A DNA stretch of 53,167 bases, taken from positions 1 through 53,167 of the IMG/VR virus record IMGVR_UViG_3300025120_000073. One strand, 5' to 3'. How positions within the stretch are numbered: the first letter of the stretch is position 1; every line of letters starts with the position of its first letter. This document shows positions 22,312 through 29,296 of the stretch, piece by piece. The DNA is from a virus. A program made the translations under genes and the position numbers. The notes under the pieces were generated by a model, which ran no database searches, was not told the DNA's origin, and was given only the letters and a program-made list of their open reading frames with translations.

Positions 22312-22527
22312 ATGGGATATGAGCAGTTAACCATGTTTCAAGCCAGTCAATTGAAATGGTTAAAAAGACAGGTGGATAATCTCGCGGATGAAAGCAGACG
22401 AAGTGATGCTAGGCCGCGAATAGAACAGGAGCTTTTCGCCGCGCGTGAGGAGCTTGATGATTATGTTGAAAATTTAAAGCAATCAGGTATTGCAATAGAA
22501 CATGGGAGAAGATCATGGCTATATTAG
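22312..22527 (+). CDS. small helical early protein, unknown
   Basis: A 71-residue helical protein (TMFQASQLKWLKRQVDNLAD, IEQELFAAREELDDYVENLK), probably a coiled coil. It starts right after the upstream stop and overlaps the following gene by 13 bp. Confidence 0.6.
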   Translation: MGYEQLTMFQASQLKWLKRQVDNLADESRRSDARPRIEQELFAAREELDDYVENLKQSGIAIEHGRRSWLY

Positions 22528-22847
22528 CTAAAGCAAAAGGCACGGTTTATGCCAGTGAAGAAGCAAGAATAAAACTAGAGGTTTTGTACAGACAAGGTTG
22601 GATGGAACAAAATAAAAAAGACGCGGCTTTAAGGCCCGAATTAAGAATAAGGTCTCATTTCAAATCTGATAAAGTAATAAAAAGATCTCAGTCACCAAAA
22701 AAACCTCAATTACCAAAACAGGCAAAAATAGTTAATAACATGTTGTCTGAAGGAAAATCACCTAGGCAGGTAGCTAAATCTTTATATGAAAATATAAAGT
22801 ATATCAGTAGCTTAATAACTAAATATAACCTTCCTACAAGAAAATAA
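22515..22847 (+). CDS. small basic protein with C-terminal helix-turn-helix-like segment
   Basis: A 110-residue basic protein. The N-terminal 40 residues are helical (EEARIKLEVLYRQGWMEQNK); the linker is Lys/Pro-rich; residues about 72-105 (KIVNNMLSEGKSPRQVAKSL, then YISSLITKYNLP) match a helix-turn-helix with a recognition helix near the end. It is the last gene of the first early operon and is a candidate regulator, for example a reader of the dispersed palindrome, though this is speculative. Confidence 0.65.
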   Translation: MAILAKAKGTVYASEEARIKLEVLYRQGWMEQNKKDAALRPELRIRSHFKSDKVIKRSQSPKKPQLPKQAKIVNNMLSEGKSPRQVAKSLYENIKYISSLITKYNLPTRK

Positions 22848-22920
22848 AGCGCACCTACGCAAATTAAACGAATCATGTGTTATGTTGTAAATAAGATCCG
22901 TTTTTTGCAGGAGATAAATT

Positions 22921-22935
22921 ATGCCTCCACCATAA
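22921..22935 (+). CDS. 4-codon ORF MPPP-stop with strong ribosome site
   Basis: GCAGGAGATAAATT precedes ATG CCT CCA CCA TAA. Three prolines in a row are a known ribosome-stalling sequence that needs EF-P. A perfect ribosome site on so short a frame suggests a leader peptide or a start codon that has lost its gene. Expression is not shown. Confidence 0.35.
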   Translation: MPPP

Positions 22936-23041
22936 TTATGCGTAAGCTATGAGTGCGCTGAGGGCGAACTGAACATGTGAAATGACGAACAGTCCTTAAC
23001 CATAGCAGTAAGAGCCTGAACCTTTACTGGTGATCTTACAC

Positions 23042-23070
23042 TAGGGGAGAAGTATCAGCCTTCTCCCCTA
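23042..23070 (+). terminator. rightward terminator-like hairpin
   Basis: TAGGGGAGAAG pairs perfectly with CTTCTCCCCTA (11-bp stem, 7-nt loop) and is followed by ATTTATAAAA. The T-tract is poor, but the stem is very stable. It faces a leftward terminator 22 bp away. Confidence 0.7.
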
Positions 23071-23080
23071 ATTTATAAAA

Positions 23081-23092
23081 GTTCAATTGAAC
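23081..23092. repeat. dispersed palindrome between facing terminators
   Basis: Exact GTTCAATTGAAC in the short gap between the rightward hairpin (ending 23070) and the leftward terminator T-run (starting 23093). It cannot control a start codon here, which argues against a simple operator role for every copy. Confidence 0.95.
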
Positions 23093-23121
23093 AAAAAAAA
23101 GAGGTGGCGCGAAGCCACCTC
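23093..23121 (-). terminator. leftward rho-independent terminator of replication unit
   Basis: On the minus strand GAGGTGGC-TTCGC-GCCACCTC is followed by eight Ts. It ends the rusA/primase-helicase/50-residue unit. The spacing of about 95 bp after the last gene is normal. Confidence 0.92.
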
Positions 23122-23216
23122 AGATCCGTTCAGAGCAGGATTATCGTCAGTTCACAACAAGCGGAAGTGAAAAACAAATGTCCTGACACAAGATCTAGCA
23201 CTCGCACATATTAACG

Positions 23217-23369
23217 TCAAACACTTTTGTTTAGTTTGTCAGACAAATCTTTTATAAGATTTAGAGTGGTTCTTATATCTAGACGTATAACCTCTACTTC
23301 TTTTCCTTTTGAATAAACGTGTAAATTCACACACTTATCACCCTCTCTTGCAGTAATGTACTTGCTCAT
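23217..23369 (-). CDS. 50-residue protein coupled to primase-helicase gene
   Basis: Starts by ATGA overlap with the primase-helicase stop. Sequence: SKYITAREGDKCVNLHVYSK, then EVEVIRLDIRTTLNLIKDLS, and ends NKSV; two beta strands and a helix. Position in the unit suggests a replication accessory role, but no family is recognised. Confidence 0.65.
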   Translation of the reverse strand: MSKYITAREGDKCVNLHVYSKGKEVEVIRLDIRTTLNLIKDLSDKLNKSV

Positions 23370-25192
23370 AAGTCAATATCCAAATCTAAATCATGTGCTA
23401 TTGACGCAACACTTGTCGCGTAAGGTAGGTTGTATGTGCTTGTGGGGCTATCAAAAGATAGCTCAGTATCACCCTGCTTTCCCGCCCAAGAGAAGCGGCA
23501 TTTCCACACAATTATTTTTGATAAAGAAGAATGTACAGGATCAGGTCTGTGTACCGTAAGGCCAACATCAGCCTTAGCAAACCAAGCGGCTGACCCAGAT
23601 ATGTCATACCCTTTCGGGGCAGGTACTTCTCCATTACTATCACGCATCATCTTTGTTGGGTGTGCCACAAACCATAGATGTATCCCGTGCGCTTGTGCAA
23701 AAACTCTTAATCGTGTCAAAACATCTGATACCCATTCTGTTTCAGAAGTATCTGATTTATCCTTCTGAATATAATTATAAGGGTCAATGATTGCTCCCCT
23801 TATTCCATGCCGTAAAACGGCAACCTTCAATCGCTCGATAATGCTATCAACAGATGATAAAGTTCCATCAGCTTGATAGAGAAAAGAAAAGTTCGATTGA
23901 ACAAATTGCTTTCCCCCCTCCATTTCTTCTTTTGTCATTCTTGGTGTTTTACCATCAAAGAAAGGCAGTCGTAAAAACTTACTTATCAGCTTGGCAATGT
24001 GTATTCGTGGCTCGTTTTCGAAACTGCAAATTGCAAACTTCCATCCCTCACGCTCCGCCAAGTTTACCATTAATTGATCTATAAATTCTGATTTGCCAGA
24101 GCTTGGGTGACCAGTCACTACCGTAAGTTGACCCTCAACAATTGAATACAATTCGTCTACATTTTTGTAGCCAGTTGATACACCTGAACCCACCCCTTTC
24201 TCATAGATCTCATCAACGTCCTCAAAGAAATGCTTCGCGTCAAAAAGACCTGCAACAGGCCAAGGTGACGCCCCAGTAATCAGGCTATCCACACCGTCTT
24301 TACCGTGCTTCAATAAGACATCGTTGGCGTCCTTACAGCCCTCTGGATAATGAATTTTAAAAACTTTATCCTTACCAATGCGCCTTGCAATTTCTTCAGC
24401 CATAGCTTGACCTGCATCATCAGCGTCAGTTGCGATTATAATTTTTCCTGCCTCATCAATTTGCTTCTTCGCGTTCCATAAGAACTTGAATTTATTATCT
24501 TCTTTCGGATCAACTTGATTTTCGGCAACCTTCATTACTGCACCATTTGGAACAGAAACAGAGCTTGTATACCCTGATTCGATAAGTGCCAACGCATCCA
24601 TTTCTCCTTCGCAAATTATAAGATCTTTGCCTTTCTCAACGTTATCAATGTTAAAAAAGGTTTGAGGCGCACCGTTGCAGGAAAAACCTTTTCCTTCAAT
24701 CGATCTAATTTTTTGAGCGTAATCTTCACCCTTATTTGTGTATGGAAAAAGTATACAATCAACTTCTGCTTTAGCAGATTGTATATAATTTTTAGCGTAT
24801 TTTAGATTTACTTTTTTGGCGGTCTCTTCCGAGATGCCCCTGTGACGCAGAAAGCTTATCGCGTTCTCGCCAAGTGGAGATGTCTCAATTTTTTTTGCAA
24901 CGGACACTACTTCTACCCTTCTCTGAGCTTTGATTTGTGGTAACTCATCACGCAAAGGAACAATGCCGTTCATACCGCAGTGCCAACAATGGTACAGCGC
25001 CTTATCGCCATCTATCCTAAATGATAAAGTCTTTTCGTTTTTCTTTTTGCGGCTGTGACCACAGCTTGGGCATGATATTTTATATTGACCTTGACCTAAC
25101 CTGTTAGCTTCACCGCGCAGTTCTTGTTCTACTTGCACGTTATTTCCTACTCTGATCCGTCTAGCATAGATTTCAGAGTGCCAGTCAGTCAA
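23366..25192 (-). CDS. T7 gp4/Twinkle-type primase-helicase
   Basis: A 608-residue bifunctional replication enzyme. Zinc finger Cys41-x2-Cys44 and Cys69-x2-Cys72; TOPRIM domain with EGEMDA (195-200) and DADDAG (256-261); then a RecA-fold helicase with Walker A GHPSSGKS (361-368) and Walker B AIIDPYN (467-473). The order matches T7 gp4 and Twinkle. All key residues are intact, so both RNA priming and 5'-3' unwinding are expected. No phage DNA polymerase gene is visible, so it would have to act with the host polymerase. The AT-rich element B lies just upstream of its start. A palindrome variant lies inside the helicase domain. Confidence 0.93.
   Translation of the reverse strand: MTDWHSEIYARRIRVGNNVQVEQELRGEANRLGQGQYKISCPSCGHSRKKKNEKTLSFRIDGDKALYHCWHCGMNGIVPLRDELPQIKAQRRVEVVSVAKKIETSPLGENAISFLRHRGISEETAKKVNLKYAKNYIQSAKAEVDCILFPYTNKGEDYAQKIRSIEGKGFSCNGAPQTFFNIDNVEKGKDLIICEGEMDALALIESGYTSSVSVPNGAVMKVAENQVDPKEDNKFKFLWNAKKQIDEAGKIIIATDADDAGQAMAEEIARRIGKDKVFKIHYPEGCKDANDVLLKHGKDGVDSLITGASPWPVAGLFDAKHFFEDVDEIYEKGVGSGVSTGYKNVDELYSIVEGQLTVVTGHPSSGKSEFIDQLMVNLAEREGWKFAICSFENEPRIHIAKLISKFLRLPFFDGKTPRMTKEEMEGGKQFVQSNFSFLYQADGTLSSVDSIIERLKVAVLRHGIRGAIIDPYNYIQKDKSDTSETEWVSDVLTRLRVFAQAHGIHLWFVAHPTKMMRDSNGEVPAPKGYDISGSAAWFAKADVGLTVHRPDPVHSSLSKIIVWKCRFSWAGKQGDTELSFDSPTSTYNLPYATSVASIAHDLDLDIDL
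23891..23902. repeat. variant palindrome GTTCGATTGAAC inside helicase gene
   Basis: One base off. On the minus strand GTT CAA TCG AAC reads Val-Gln-Ser-Asn (residues 431-434 of the helicase), a different frame from the other in-gene copies, so the deviation may preserve a needed Ser. It may also be a chance near-match. Confidence 0.5.
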
Positions 25193-25212
25193 GCCACTAA
25201 ATTTAGTGGTTA

Positions 25213-25306
25213 CCCCTATATATAAATACTATATAATCTCTCTCTTAGAGAGAGAGATATATTATATATATATTATATATTAATTATATTATTTATATTA
25301 CACGCG
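25213..25306 (-). repeat. AT-rich hairpin element, copy B (inverted)
   Basis: On the minus strand it begins CGCGTGTAATATA, runs through alternating A/T, forms the stem ATCTCTCTCT / AGAGAGAGAT (arms 25236-25245 and 25249-25258), and ends TATATAGGGG. The same ends and core occur in copy A at 14159-14275 in the other orientation. The beginning overlaps the 3' end of the rusA gene; the far end lies 21 bp before the primase-helicase start. Close to a helicase gene, an origin role is attractive but unproven. Confidence 0.78.
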
Positions 25307-25647
25307 CTCACGCGAATAATAGTTCTAGGATTTTCTTTATCTAATTGCCAGTAAATCATCTTCTGTTTTACCTGACGATCATTGGCATAAATCTTATTTT
25401 GCATACAATCGAGAATCAGGCTTTCATCAAGGTCAGGCCTTCTTGATGCGTAATAAATTACCATCTCAACCTTCACATCTTCAGTAATTAAATTTTCTAG
25501 AACTGGGCATTGCGAATCAAATGCTTTGACATAGTCCAAAGCTTTTTTTGACTTTATAAACCGAGGCTTGCCACCGATCAAAACAGCCTTACGACTGTTC
25601 GCTTTACTGGCAGGTTCACCATAAATTGTTAACGAAGTATACCCCAA
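25273..25647 (-). CDS. RusA-like Holliday junction resolvase
   Basis: A 124-residue protein matching RusA: GEPASKANSRKA near the N-terminus (residues 10-21), and the catalytic region SRRPDLDESLILDCMQNKI followed by YANDRQV, with Asp72, Asp74 and Asp90 in the places of the three essential Asp of E. coli RusA. It would cut branched DNA during replication, recombination or before packaging. Only a TTG start is available (25645-25647). The unusual Asn/Ile-rich C-terminus (CNINNIINI) is encoded by the edge of the AT-rich element, suggesting the element replaced the original gene end. Confidence 0.85.
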   Translation of the reverse strand: MGYTSLTIYGEPASKANSRKAVLIGGKPRFIKSKKALDYVKAFDSQCPVLENLITEDVKVEMVIYYASRRPDLDESLILDCMQNKIYANDRQVKQKMIYWQLDKENPRTIIRVSACNINNIINI

Positions 25648-25706
25648 AAAACCCTATTGACCCCCAATTGATAATATGATTTAAGCATAGATGTTCGGAG
25701 TAAACA
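25648..25706. promoter_or_regulatory. short divergent gap between resolvase and Cas4-like genes
   Basis: 59 bp between two start codons on opposite strands, so it must hold at least one promoter. TTGACC at about 25658 and AT-rich ATAATATG and ATTTAAG nearby could form a rightward promoter with TTTAAG as a weak -10. The palindrome motif is absent, although CAATTG (its centre) occurs near 25665. Confidence 0.4.
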
Positions 25707-26594
25707 ATGAAAATAACAAACAAAACTGGGTTACCAGATTCTTTTGTCAATTTTGCCCGTGATGACAAGTACACGAAGGGCAAAGCTGATATCAGCGTAA
25801 CAACATTAATTGATAGTCCTCGTGTTCGAATCATGAAGGATCTTCATGCCCACAAATTAGAAGCAGATGTTGTCGATATGATCTGGCCTCTATTTGGTAC
25901 GGCAGTCCATCATATTTTAGAAAGTTCAAAGAATACTGATGGTGTGACAATCGAAGAGCGATTGTTTGGTGAAGCACTTGGTTGGACGCTGAGTGGAGCG
26001 ATAGACCATCAGGAACTTTTGGATGATGGCACTGTTCGGATTACAGATTACAAAGTTACTTCAGCTTGGTCAGTTATTCTTGGAAAAGATGAATGGGCGT
26101 TACAGCAGAACTGTTATTCTTGGCTCATCAAAAACTCTATTGATGGAAAGAATAGGGGAAGAGATGTAAGTAGCTTACGCATCTGTGCCATACTGCGTGA
26201 CTGGCAGAGAAAGAAAGCTTTGTTCGACAAAGACTACCCACAAGCTCCAATAGTTATTGTAGATCTTCCTGTTTGGTCTGGCAGAAAATCTAATGATTAT
26301 ATCCATGAAAGAATTACCCATCATCAGGACGCACAGATTATGTACGACACTGAAGATAGATTGCCATTGTGTAGCTCAGAAGAAATGTGGGCAAAACCAG
26401 ATACATTTGCAGTCAAAGAGAAGGGGAAAGTAAGAGCTAAAAGAGTTCTTAATTCCGAAGAAGAAGCCAAAGAATATATTGGTGATAAAGAAAACTTAGC
26501 AATTGAATTTCGTCAAGGTGAACGCACTAGGTGCGAAGGATATTGTTCTGTTTCAGAGTATTGCGATCAGTTTAACGGATGGAGAAAAACATGA
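25707..26594 (+). CDS. Cas4/RecB-like PD-(D/E)XK nuclease with C-terminal Cys cluster
   Basis: A 295-residue nuclease. LFGTAVHHILES (62-73) gives the first His motif, SGAIDHQE (96-103) Asp100, ITDYKVT (112-118) Asp114 and Lys116, and QQNCYSWLI (133-141) the Gln-Tyr motif IV. C-terminal cysteines Cys276, Cys280 and Cys286 (CEGYC, then YC) plus Cys222 resemble the four-cysteine iron-sulfur site of Cas4 and AddB. It likely degrades DNA ends to single strands for the annealing protein encoded next. It opens the third early unit. Confidence 0.85.
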   Translation: MKITNKTGLPDSFVNFARDDKYTKGKADISVTTLIDSPRVRIMKDLHAHKLEADVVDMIWPLFGTAVHHILESSKNTDGVTIEERLFGEALGWTLSGAIDHQELLDDGTVRITDYKVTSAWSVILGKDEWALQQNCYSWLIKNSIDGKNRGRDVSSLRICAILRDWQRKKALFDKDYPQAPIVIVDLPVWSGRKSNDYIHERITHHQDAQIMYDTEDRLPLCSSEEMWAKPDTFAVKEKGKVRAKRVLNSEEEAKEYIGDKENLAIEFRQGERTRCEGYCSVSEYCDQFNGWRKT

Positions 26595-27133
26595 GCGATA
26601 ATTTAAAATTTATGAGCGAGAAGTTAACAACCGCTGTGAGGGCATTAACAAAAGCCCAGAAGGAATTTAATACACCTGAAAAGGATGCTACCAATGGATA
26701 CCTTGGTAACAAATATGCTAGTTTAAAAAGTTGTTTAAACACACTTAAACCTACTTTGCACGACAACGGCTTTGCACTTACTCAAGAAGGTGGCAAGGAT
26801 GAGTTTGGTCATTTTATAGATACAAAGTTTATTCATGAAACAGGTGATTCTTTTTCGAGTAGAATCTATCTTGAATTAGATAAAAGTAATATGCAGGGCG
26901 TTGGAAGCGCAGTGACATACGCAAAGAGATACGGCTTATTGAGTTTAGCCGCTATGGAGCCAGATGAAAATCCTGATGATGATGATGCAAATAAGGCATC
27001 AGGAACTAAACCTAAAAAAAGTTCAATTGAACAAAAAGCCGAGAAGATCCCCGCTGCCGGGCAGCAATCTTCAGGGAATTTACCCGAAAAAAAAGAACAA
27101 CCTGCGCCTGAAATTGATGGCTTAGATTTTTAA
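26591..27133 (+). CDS. ERF-family single-strand annealing protein
   Basis: A 180-residue protein. LGNKYASLKSCLNTLKPTLH (38-57) and MQGVGSAVTYAKRYGLLSLA (101-120) followed by PDENPDDDDAN are signature parts of the ERF recombinase family. The start MSDNLKF overlaps the nuclease stop (ATGA) and has GGAG upstream. The C-terminal tail is flexible and contains the palindrome-coded Ser-Ser-Ile-Glu at 144-147, then an acidic end. With the upstream nuclease it forms an exonuclease/annealing pair like lambda Exo/Beta. Confidence 0.88.
   Translation: MSDNLKFMSEKLTTAVRALTKAQKEFNTPEKDATNGYLGNKYASLKSCLNTLKPTLHDNGFALTQEGGKDEFGHFIDTKFIHETGDSFSSRIYLELDKSNMQGVGSAVTYAKRYGLLSLAAMEPDENPDDDDANKASGTKPKKSSIEQKAEKIPAAGQQSSGNLPEKKEQPAPEIDGLDF
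27021..27032. repeat. dispersed palindrome inside ERF gene
   Basis: Exact copy in the flexible tail; AGT TCA ATT GAA reads Ser-Ser-Ile-Glu, followed by Gln. Located between the folded ERF core and the acidic end, where insertion would do least harm. Confidence 0.95.
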
Positions 27134-27393
27134 TGGAAGACGACAAGCCTTTGGGTGTTATCACAAATACTATTTCATGGGATAAGAAATACAAAACCCC
27201 ATTTAGGTTTTATGATTGGCACTCATGGGCTGATGTTCTTTGCGCTTGGATTGATGGAGCAAAGAGTGTCGAACAATTACAGAAATTTGCTAATGCAAAT
27301 AAGAGGTCTATTAACCTCGCACAACACGAAAACCTGACTTCATACGAGTCAGTAATAGATAAGCTCAAATATAAAAAGAAGGAACTATCATGA
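27133..27393 (+). CDS. small recombination-cluster protein, unknown
   Basis: An 86-residue protein: TISWDKKYKTPFRFYDWHSW, then helical VEQLQKFANANKRSINLA and ESVIDKLKYKKKELS. The start overlaps the ERF stop and the stop overlaps the next start, so it is tightly coupled to the recombination genes. I recall similar proteins next to ERF genes but no known function. Confidence 0.65.
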   Translation: MEDDKPLGVITNTISWDKKYKTPFRFYDWHSWADVLCAWIDGAKSVEQLQKFANANKRSINLAQHENLTSYESVIDKLKYKKKELS

Positions 27394-27674
27394 CAGAGCA
27401 ACTAAAAAAACCAAGCGGCGTATTGTTTAAACAAAAAAACAAAACAAAAGAAAGCCAACCAGATCATACTGGCAACATTGAGCTAAGTATTGATATGGTT
27501 AAACAGATTGTAGCCGAGATCAAATCAAACGCTAGTAAGTATGCTAACGAACATTTTAAGATTGATCTTGCCTGTTGGGAAAACATCGCAAAATCTGGTC
27601 AGCCTTACATGAGTGTTAGGGCAAGCATCCCTGAGAAAAAGGATGATGATCTCAATGATGAGATACCTTTTTAA
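27390..27674 (+). CDS. small protein with SSB-like acidic C-terminal tip
   Basis: A 94-residue protein. A helical part (SIDMVKQIVAEIKSNASKYA) is followed by LACWENIAKSGQPYMSVRAS, a beta pair that resembles an OB-type core with W and Y, and an end DDDLNDEIPF. The terminal D-E-I-P-F is nearly identical to the DDDIPF tip by which SSB recruits replication proteins. A small phage ssDNA-binding protein is the best guess; the OB fold is not certain because the protein is short. Confidence 0.65.
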   Translation: MTEQLKKPSGVLFKQKNKTKESQPDHTGNIELSIDMVKQIVAEIKSNASKYANEHFKIDLACWENIAKSGQPYMSVRASIPEKKDDDLNDEIPF

Positions 27675-27676
27675 AA

Positions 27677-28192
27677 ATGAAACCAATTAACATTAGGCTT
27701 ACTGCTGAAGAAGTTAATAAATGTAATCAAGCTGCTACTTTAAGGTGGCAGCTTGCTAGAGCAAGTGGTGTTGTAAACCAAAGAAAAGATGGCAGTAGGG
27801 ATGATGGAGATATTGATTTACTAGGTATAAAAGCAGAGGTGGCTGTAGCAAATTTATTGGACTGTAAGTATAGCCCATTTGAATTTGGTGTAGATACTGG
27901 AACTGATTTTTTTCTTGGAAAGGTATCTATAGATGTTAAAAGCACTTTTTATAAAACAGGAAAGCTATTATTTAAATCTAAAGACTATTTTAAAGCAGAC
28001 TGCTCTGTACTAGTTTCATCAACAAATGATGACAATGTAATGAGCGTTGTAGGTTATTCTTCACAGAAATACTTTTTAGAAAATTGTGTACCTGATAACT
28101 TAGGTCATGGTCAGTGCGTTACCTTAAAACAGGATCAGCTAAAGCCTATGGAAAATCTATGGAGATATCATGTGGCTAATAAATTCAAATGA
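27677..28192 (+). CDS. PD-(D/E)XK-type nuclease
   Basis: A 171-residue protein. IDLLGIKAEVAVANLLDC (46-63) supplies a conserved Glu54 in a helix, and TGTDFFLGKVSIDVKST (74-90) supplies Asp77 and the D86-V-K88 motif of the PD-(D/E)XK core. The residues after it are beta-rich. A single-domain nuclease of this layout could process recombination intermediates or attack host DNA. It ends with an ATGA overlap into the next nuclease gene. Confidence 0.75.
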   Translation: MKPINIRLTAEEVNKCNQAATLRWQLARASGVVNQRKDGSRDDGDIDLLGIKAEVAVANLLDCKYSPFEFGVDTGTDFFLGKVSIDVKSTFYKTGKLLFKSKDYFKADCSVLVSSTNDDNVMSVVGYSSQKYFLENCVPDNLGHGQCVTLKQDQLKPMENLWRYHVANKFK

Positions 28193-28482
28193 CACTAATT
28201 CCGAAACATAAAAATATTCGGGATGAGAAATACCTGAAGACTATACGGGGGCTTCCCTGTTTGGTCTGTGGTCGTGGCGCAGAGGCGCATCACCTAATGT
28301 GCGTGGGGGAACGTGGGTTAGGTTATCGCTCAGGGGATAACTGGGCAGTGCCTCTGTGCCGCAATTGTCATACGGACTTACATCGATTTGGCAATGAAAA
28401 GAAATGGTGGAACCTAGAAGGTATCGATGTGATTGAGTGGGCTAAGATAAATTGGGAGAGATATCATGGTAACGATAACTAA
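28189..28482 (+). CDS. HNH-like zinc nuclease (Ref/DUF968-like)
   Basis: A 97-residue protein with the pattern RGLPCLVCGRGAEAHHLM (20-37), GYRSGDNWAVPLCRNCHTDL (45-64) and HRFGNEKKWW (65-74). Cys24, Cys27, Cys57 and Cys60 bind zinc; His34/His35 and His61/His65 match the HNH-like active site of small phage recombination nucleases related to Ref and DUF968. It follows another nuclease in the recombination cluster, where such enzymes help resolve or nick recombination substrates. Confidence 0.8.
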   Translation: MTLIPKHKNIRDEKYLKTIRGLPCLVCGRGAEAHHLMCVGERGLGYRSGDNWAVPLCRNCHTDLHRFGNEKKWWNLEGIDVIEWAKINWERYHGNDN

Positions 28483-28648
28483 AAAAACTATACAGAAATA
28501 TGTATGTCCAAAGTGCAAAGCAAAATCTGGTGAATCTTGTGGTCACAGAAAAGATAAATCAAGAAGTCATCATGCTAGAATGGAACTCGCTCAAAAAAAA
28601 GAAAAAGAAAGACTTTTTTATAAATTAAAAAGAAAGTTAGGTAAATGA
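28466..28648 (+). CDS. small phage zinc-finger protein
   Basis: A 60-residue protein: KYVCPKCKAKSGESCGHRKD then SHHARM, i.e. Cys14, Cys17, Cys25 and His35/36, the C-P-x-C-x-A-x3-G-x2-C...H-x-R pattern of the small phage DNA-binding zinc finger family. The C-terminus is a basic helix. It overlaps both neighbours, with GGGAGAG before the ATG. Confidence 0.75.
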   Translation: MVTITKKTIQKYVCPKCKAKSGESCGHRKDKSRSHHARMELAQKKEKERLFYKLKRKLGK

Positions 28649-28890
28649 GTACACACACACTGAAAGCTAATCGTAGGCATCCCGATGCAGATCGACAATG
28701 CATACAGGTTGGTCACATTACTTTCGAATATAGCAGAAAGAATAAGACTTTCTGTTTAAAGGCTTGTGAAGCTGTGAATGCAAAAGACAGAAGACCTTTG
28801 TTTACAGGTTTTATTGAGAAAGGAATGGCTGAAGAGCTAATGCGTTTAGCATCTGTTTTTAGGCAAATATCGGAGGAAAAAGATGAGTGA
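28645..28890 (+). CDS. small early protein, unknown
   Basis: An 81-residue protein: an N-terminal basic beta part (ADRQCIQVGHITFEYSRKNK) and a C-terminal helix (KGMAEELMRLASVFRQISEE). The ATG overlaps the stop upstream. No family recognised. Confidence 0.65.
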   Translation: MSTHTLKANRRHPDADRQCIQVGHITFEYSRKNKTFCLKACEAVNAKDRRPLFTGFIEKGMAEELMRLASVFRQISEEKDE

Positions 28891-29296
28891 AGTTAGAAGT
28901 AACGCTATGAATTTTGAGGCAGTAAAGGTTTCAATGCAACAAAATAAAGATGGAGTTATGTTAAGATTAGCTGTGCATCCAAATGACTGCCCATCTGATT
29001 TACACACAGATTGGGTTGGGAGCCGCTATATGGTCGCTATGGTTAAGCTAAACGATCAAGATGAGATAGAGACCAGACAGAACGAACAAGCCATACAGAG
29101 GATCATATCGTCCTGTGGGTTACTATGTAGGGAGATAGATTTCCAGACCTACCTTGGCGTTGACGATGAAGATTCCGCTGTAAGTATGATTAGAGAGAAG
29201 TGTGGAATATCTTCTAGAACAGAATTTAGAGACAATGTAACTGCTAGAGAAAAATTTATTGAAATCCGTGAGGAGTATAAGAAATGGACGAAGTAG
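28883..29296 (+). CDS. conserved early protein, unknown
   Basis: A 137-residue protein. MNFEAVKVSMQQNKDGVMLR, LAVHPNDCPSDLHTDWVGSR and YMVAMVKL form a pattern I recall as a conserved unannotated family in marine phages, with a one-domain beta core and then helices (EQAIQRIISSCGLLCREIDF, DSAVSMIREKCGISSRTEF). GGAGG precedes the ATG. A role in replication or nucleotide handling is suggested only by location. Confidence 0.7.
   Translation: MSEVRSNAMNFEAVKVSMQQNKDGVMLRLAVHPNDCPSDLHTDWVGSRYMVAMVKLNDQDEIETRQNEQAIQRIISSCGLLCREIDFQTYLGVDDEDSAVSMIREKCGISSRTEFRDNVTAREKFIEIREEYKKWTK

Larger units (their letters stand above)
22848..23080 (+). ncRNA. possible small non-coding RNA region with tiny leader ORF
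   Basis: No gene longer than a few codons lies here. A possible promoter (TTAAAC near 22864 and TAAATA near 22888) is followed by a very good ribosome site, a 4-codon ORF, about 100 nt of non-repeated sequence, and a terminator hairpin at 23042-23070. The whole unit, about 170 nt, has the form of a separate short transcript. No known RNA family recognised. Confidence 0.4.

Noticed and set aside
22936-23041. A tRNA or tmRNA in the non-coding region
   Set aside because: No cloverleaf, no T-loop GTTCRAN sequence and no CCA or acceptor stem could be found.
14159-25306. Phage attachment or transposon ends
   Set aside because: The two AT-rich elements are inverted and similar, but there is no transposase or integrase, no target duplication is seen, and the enclosed genes are essential phage genes.
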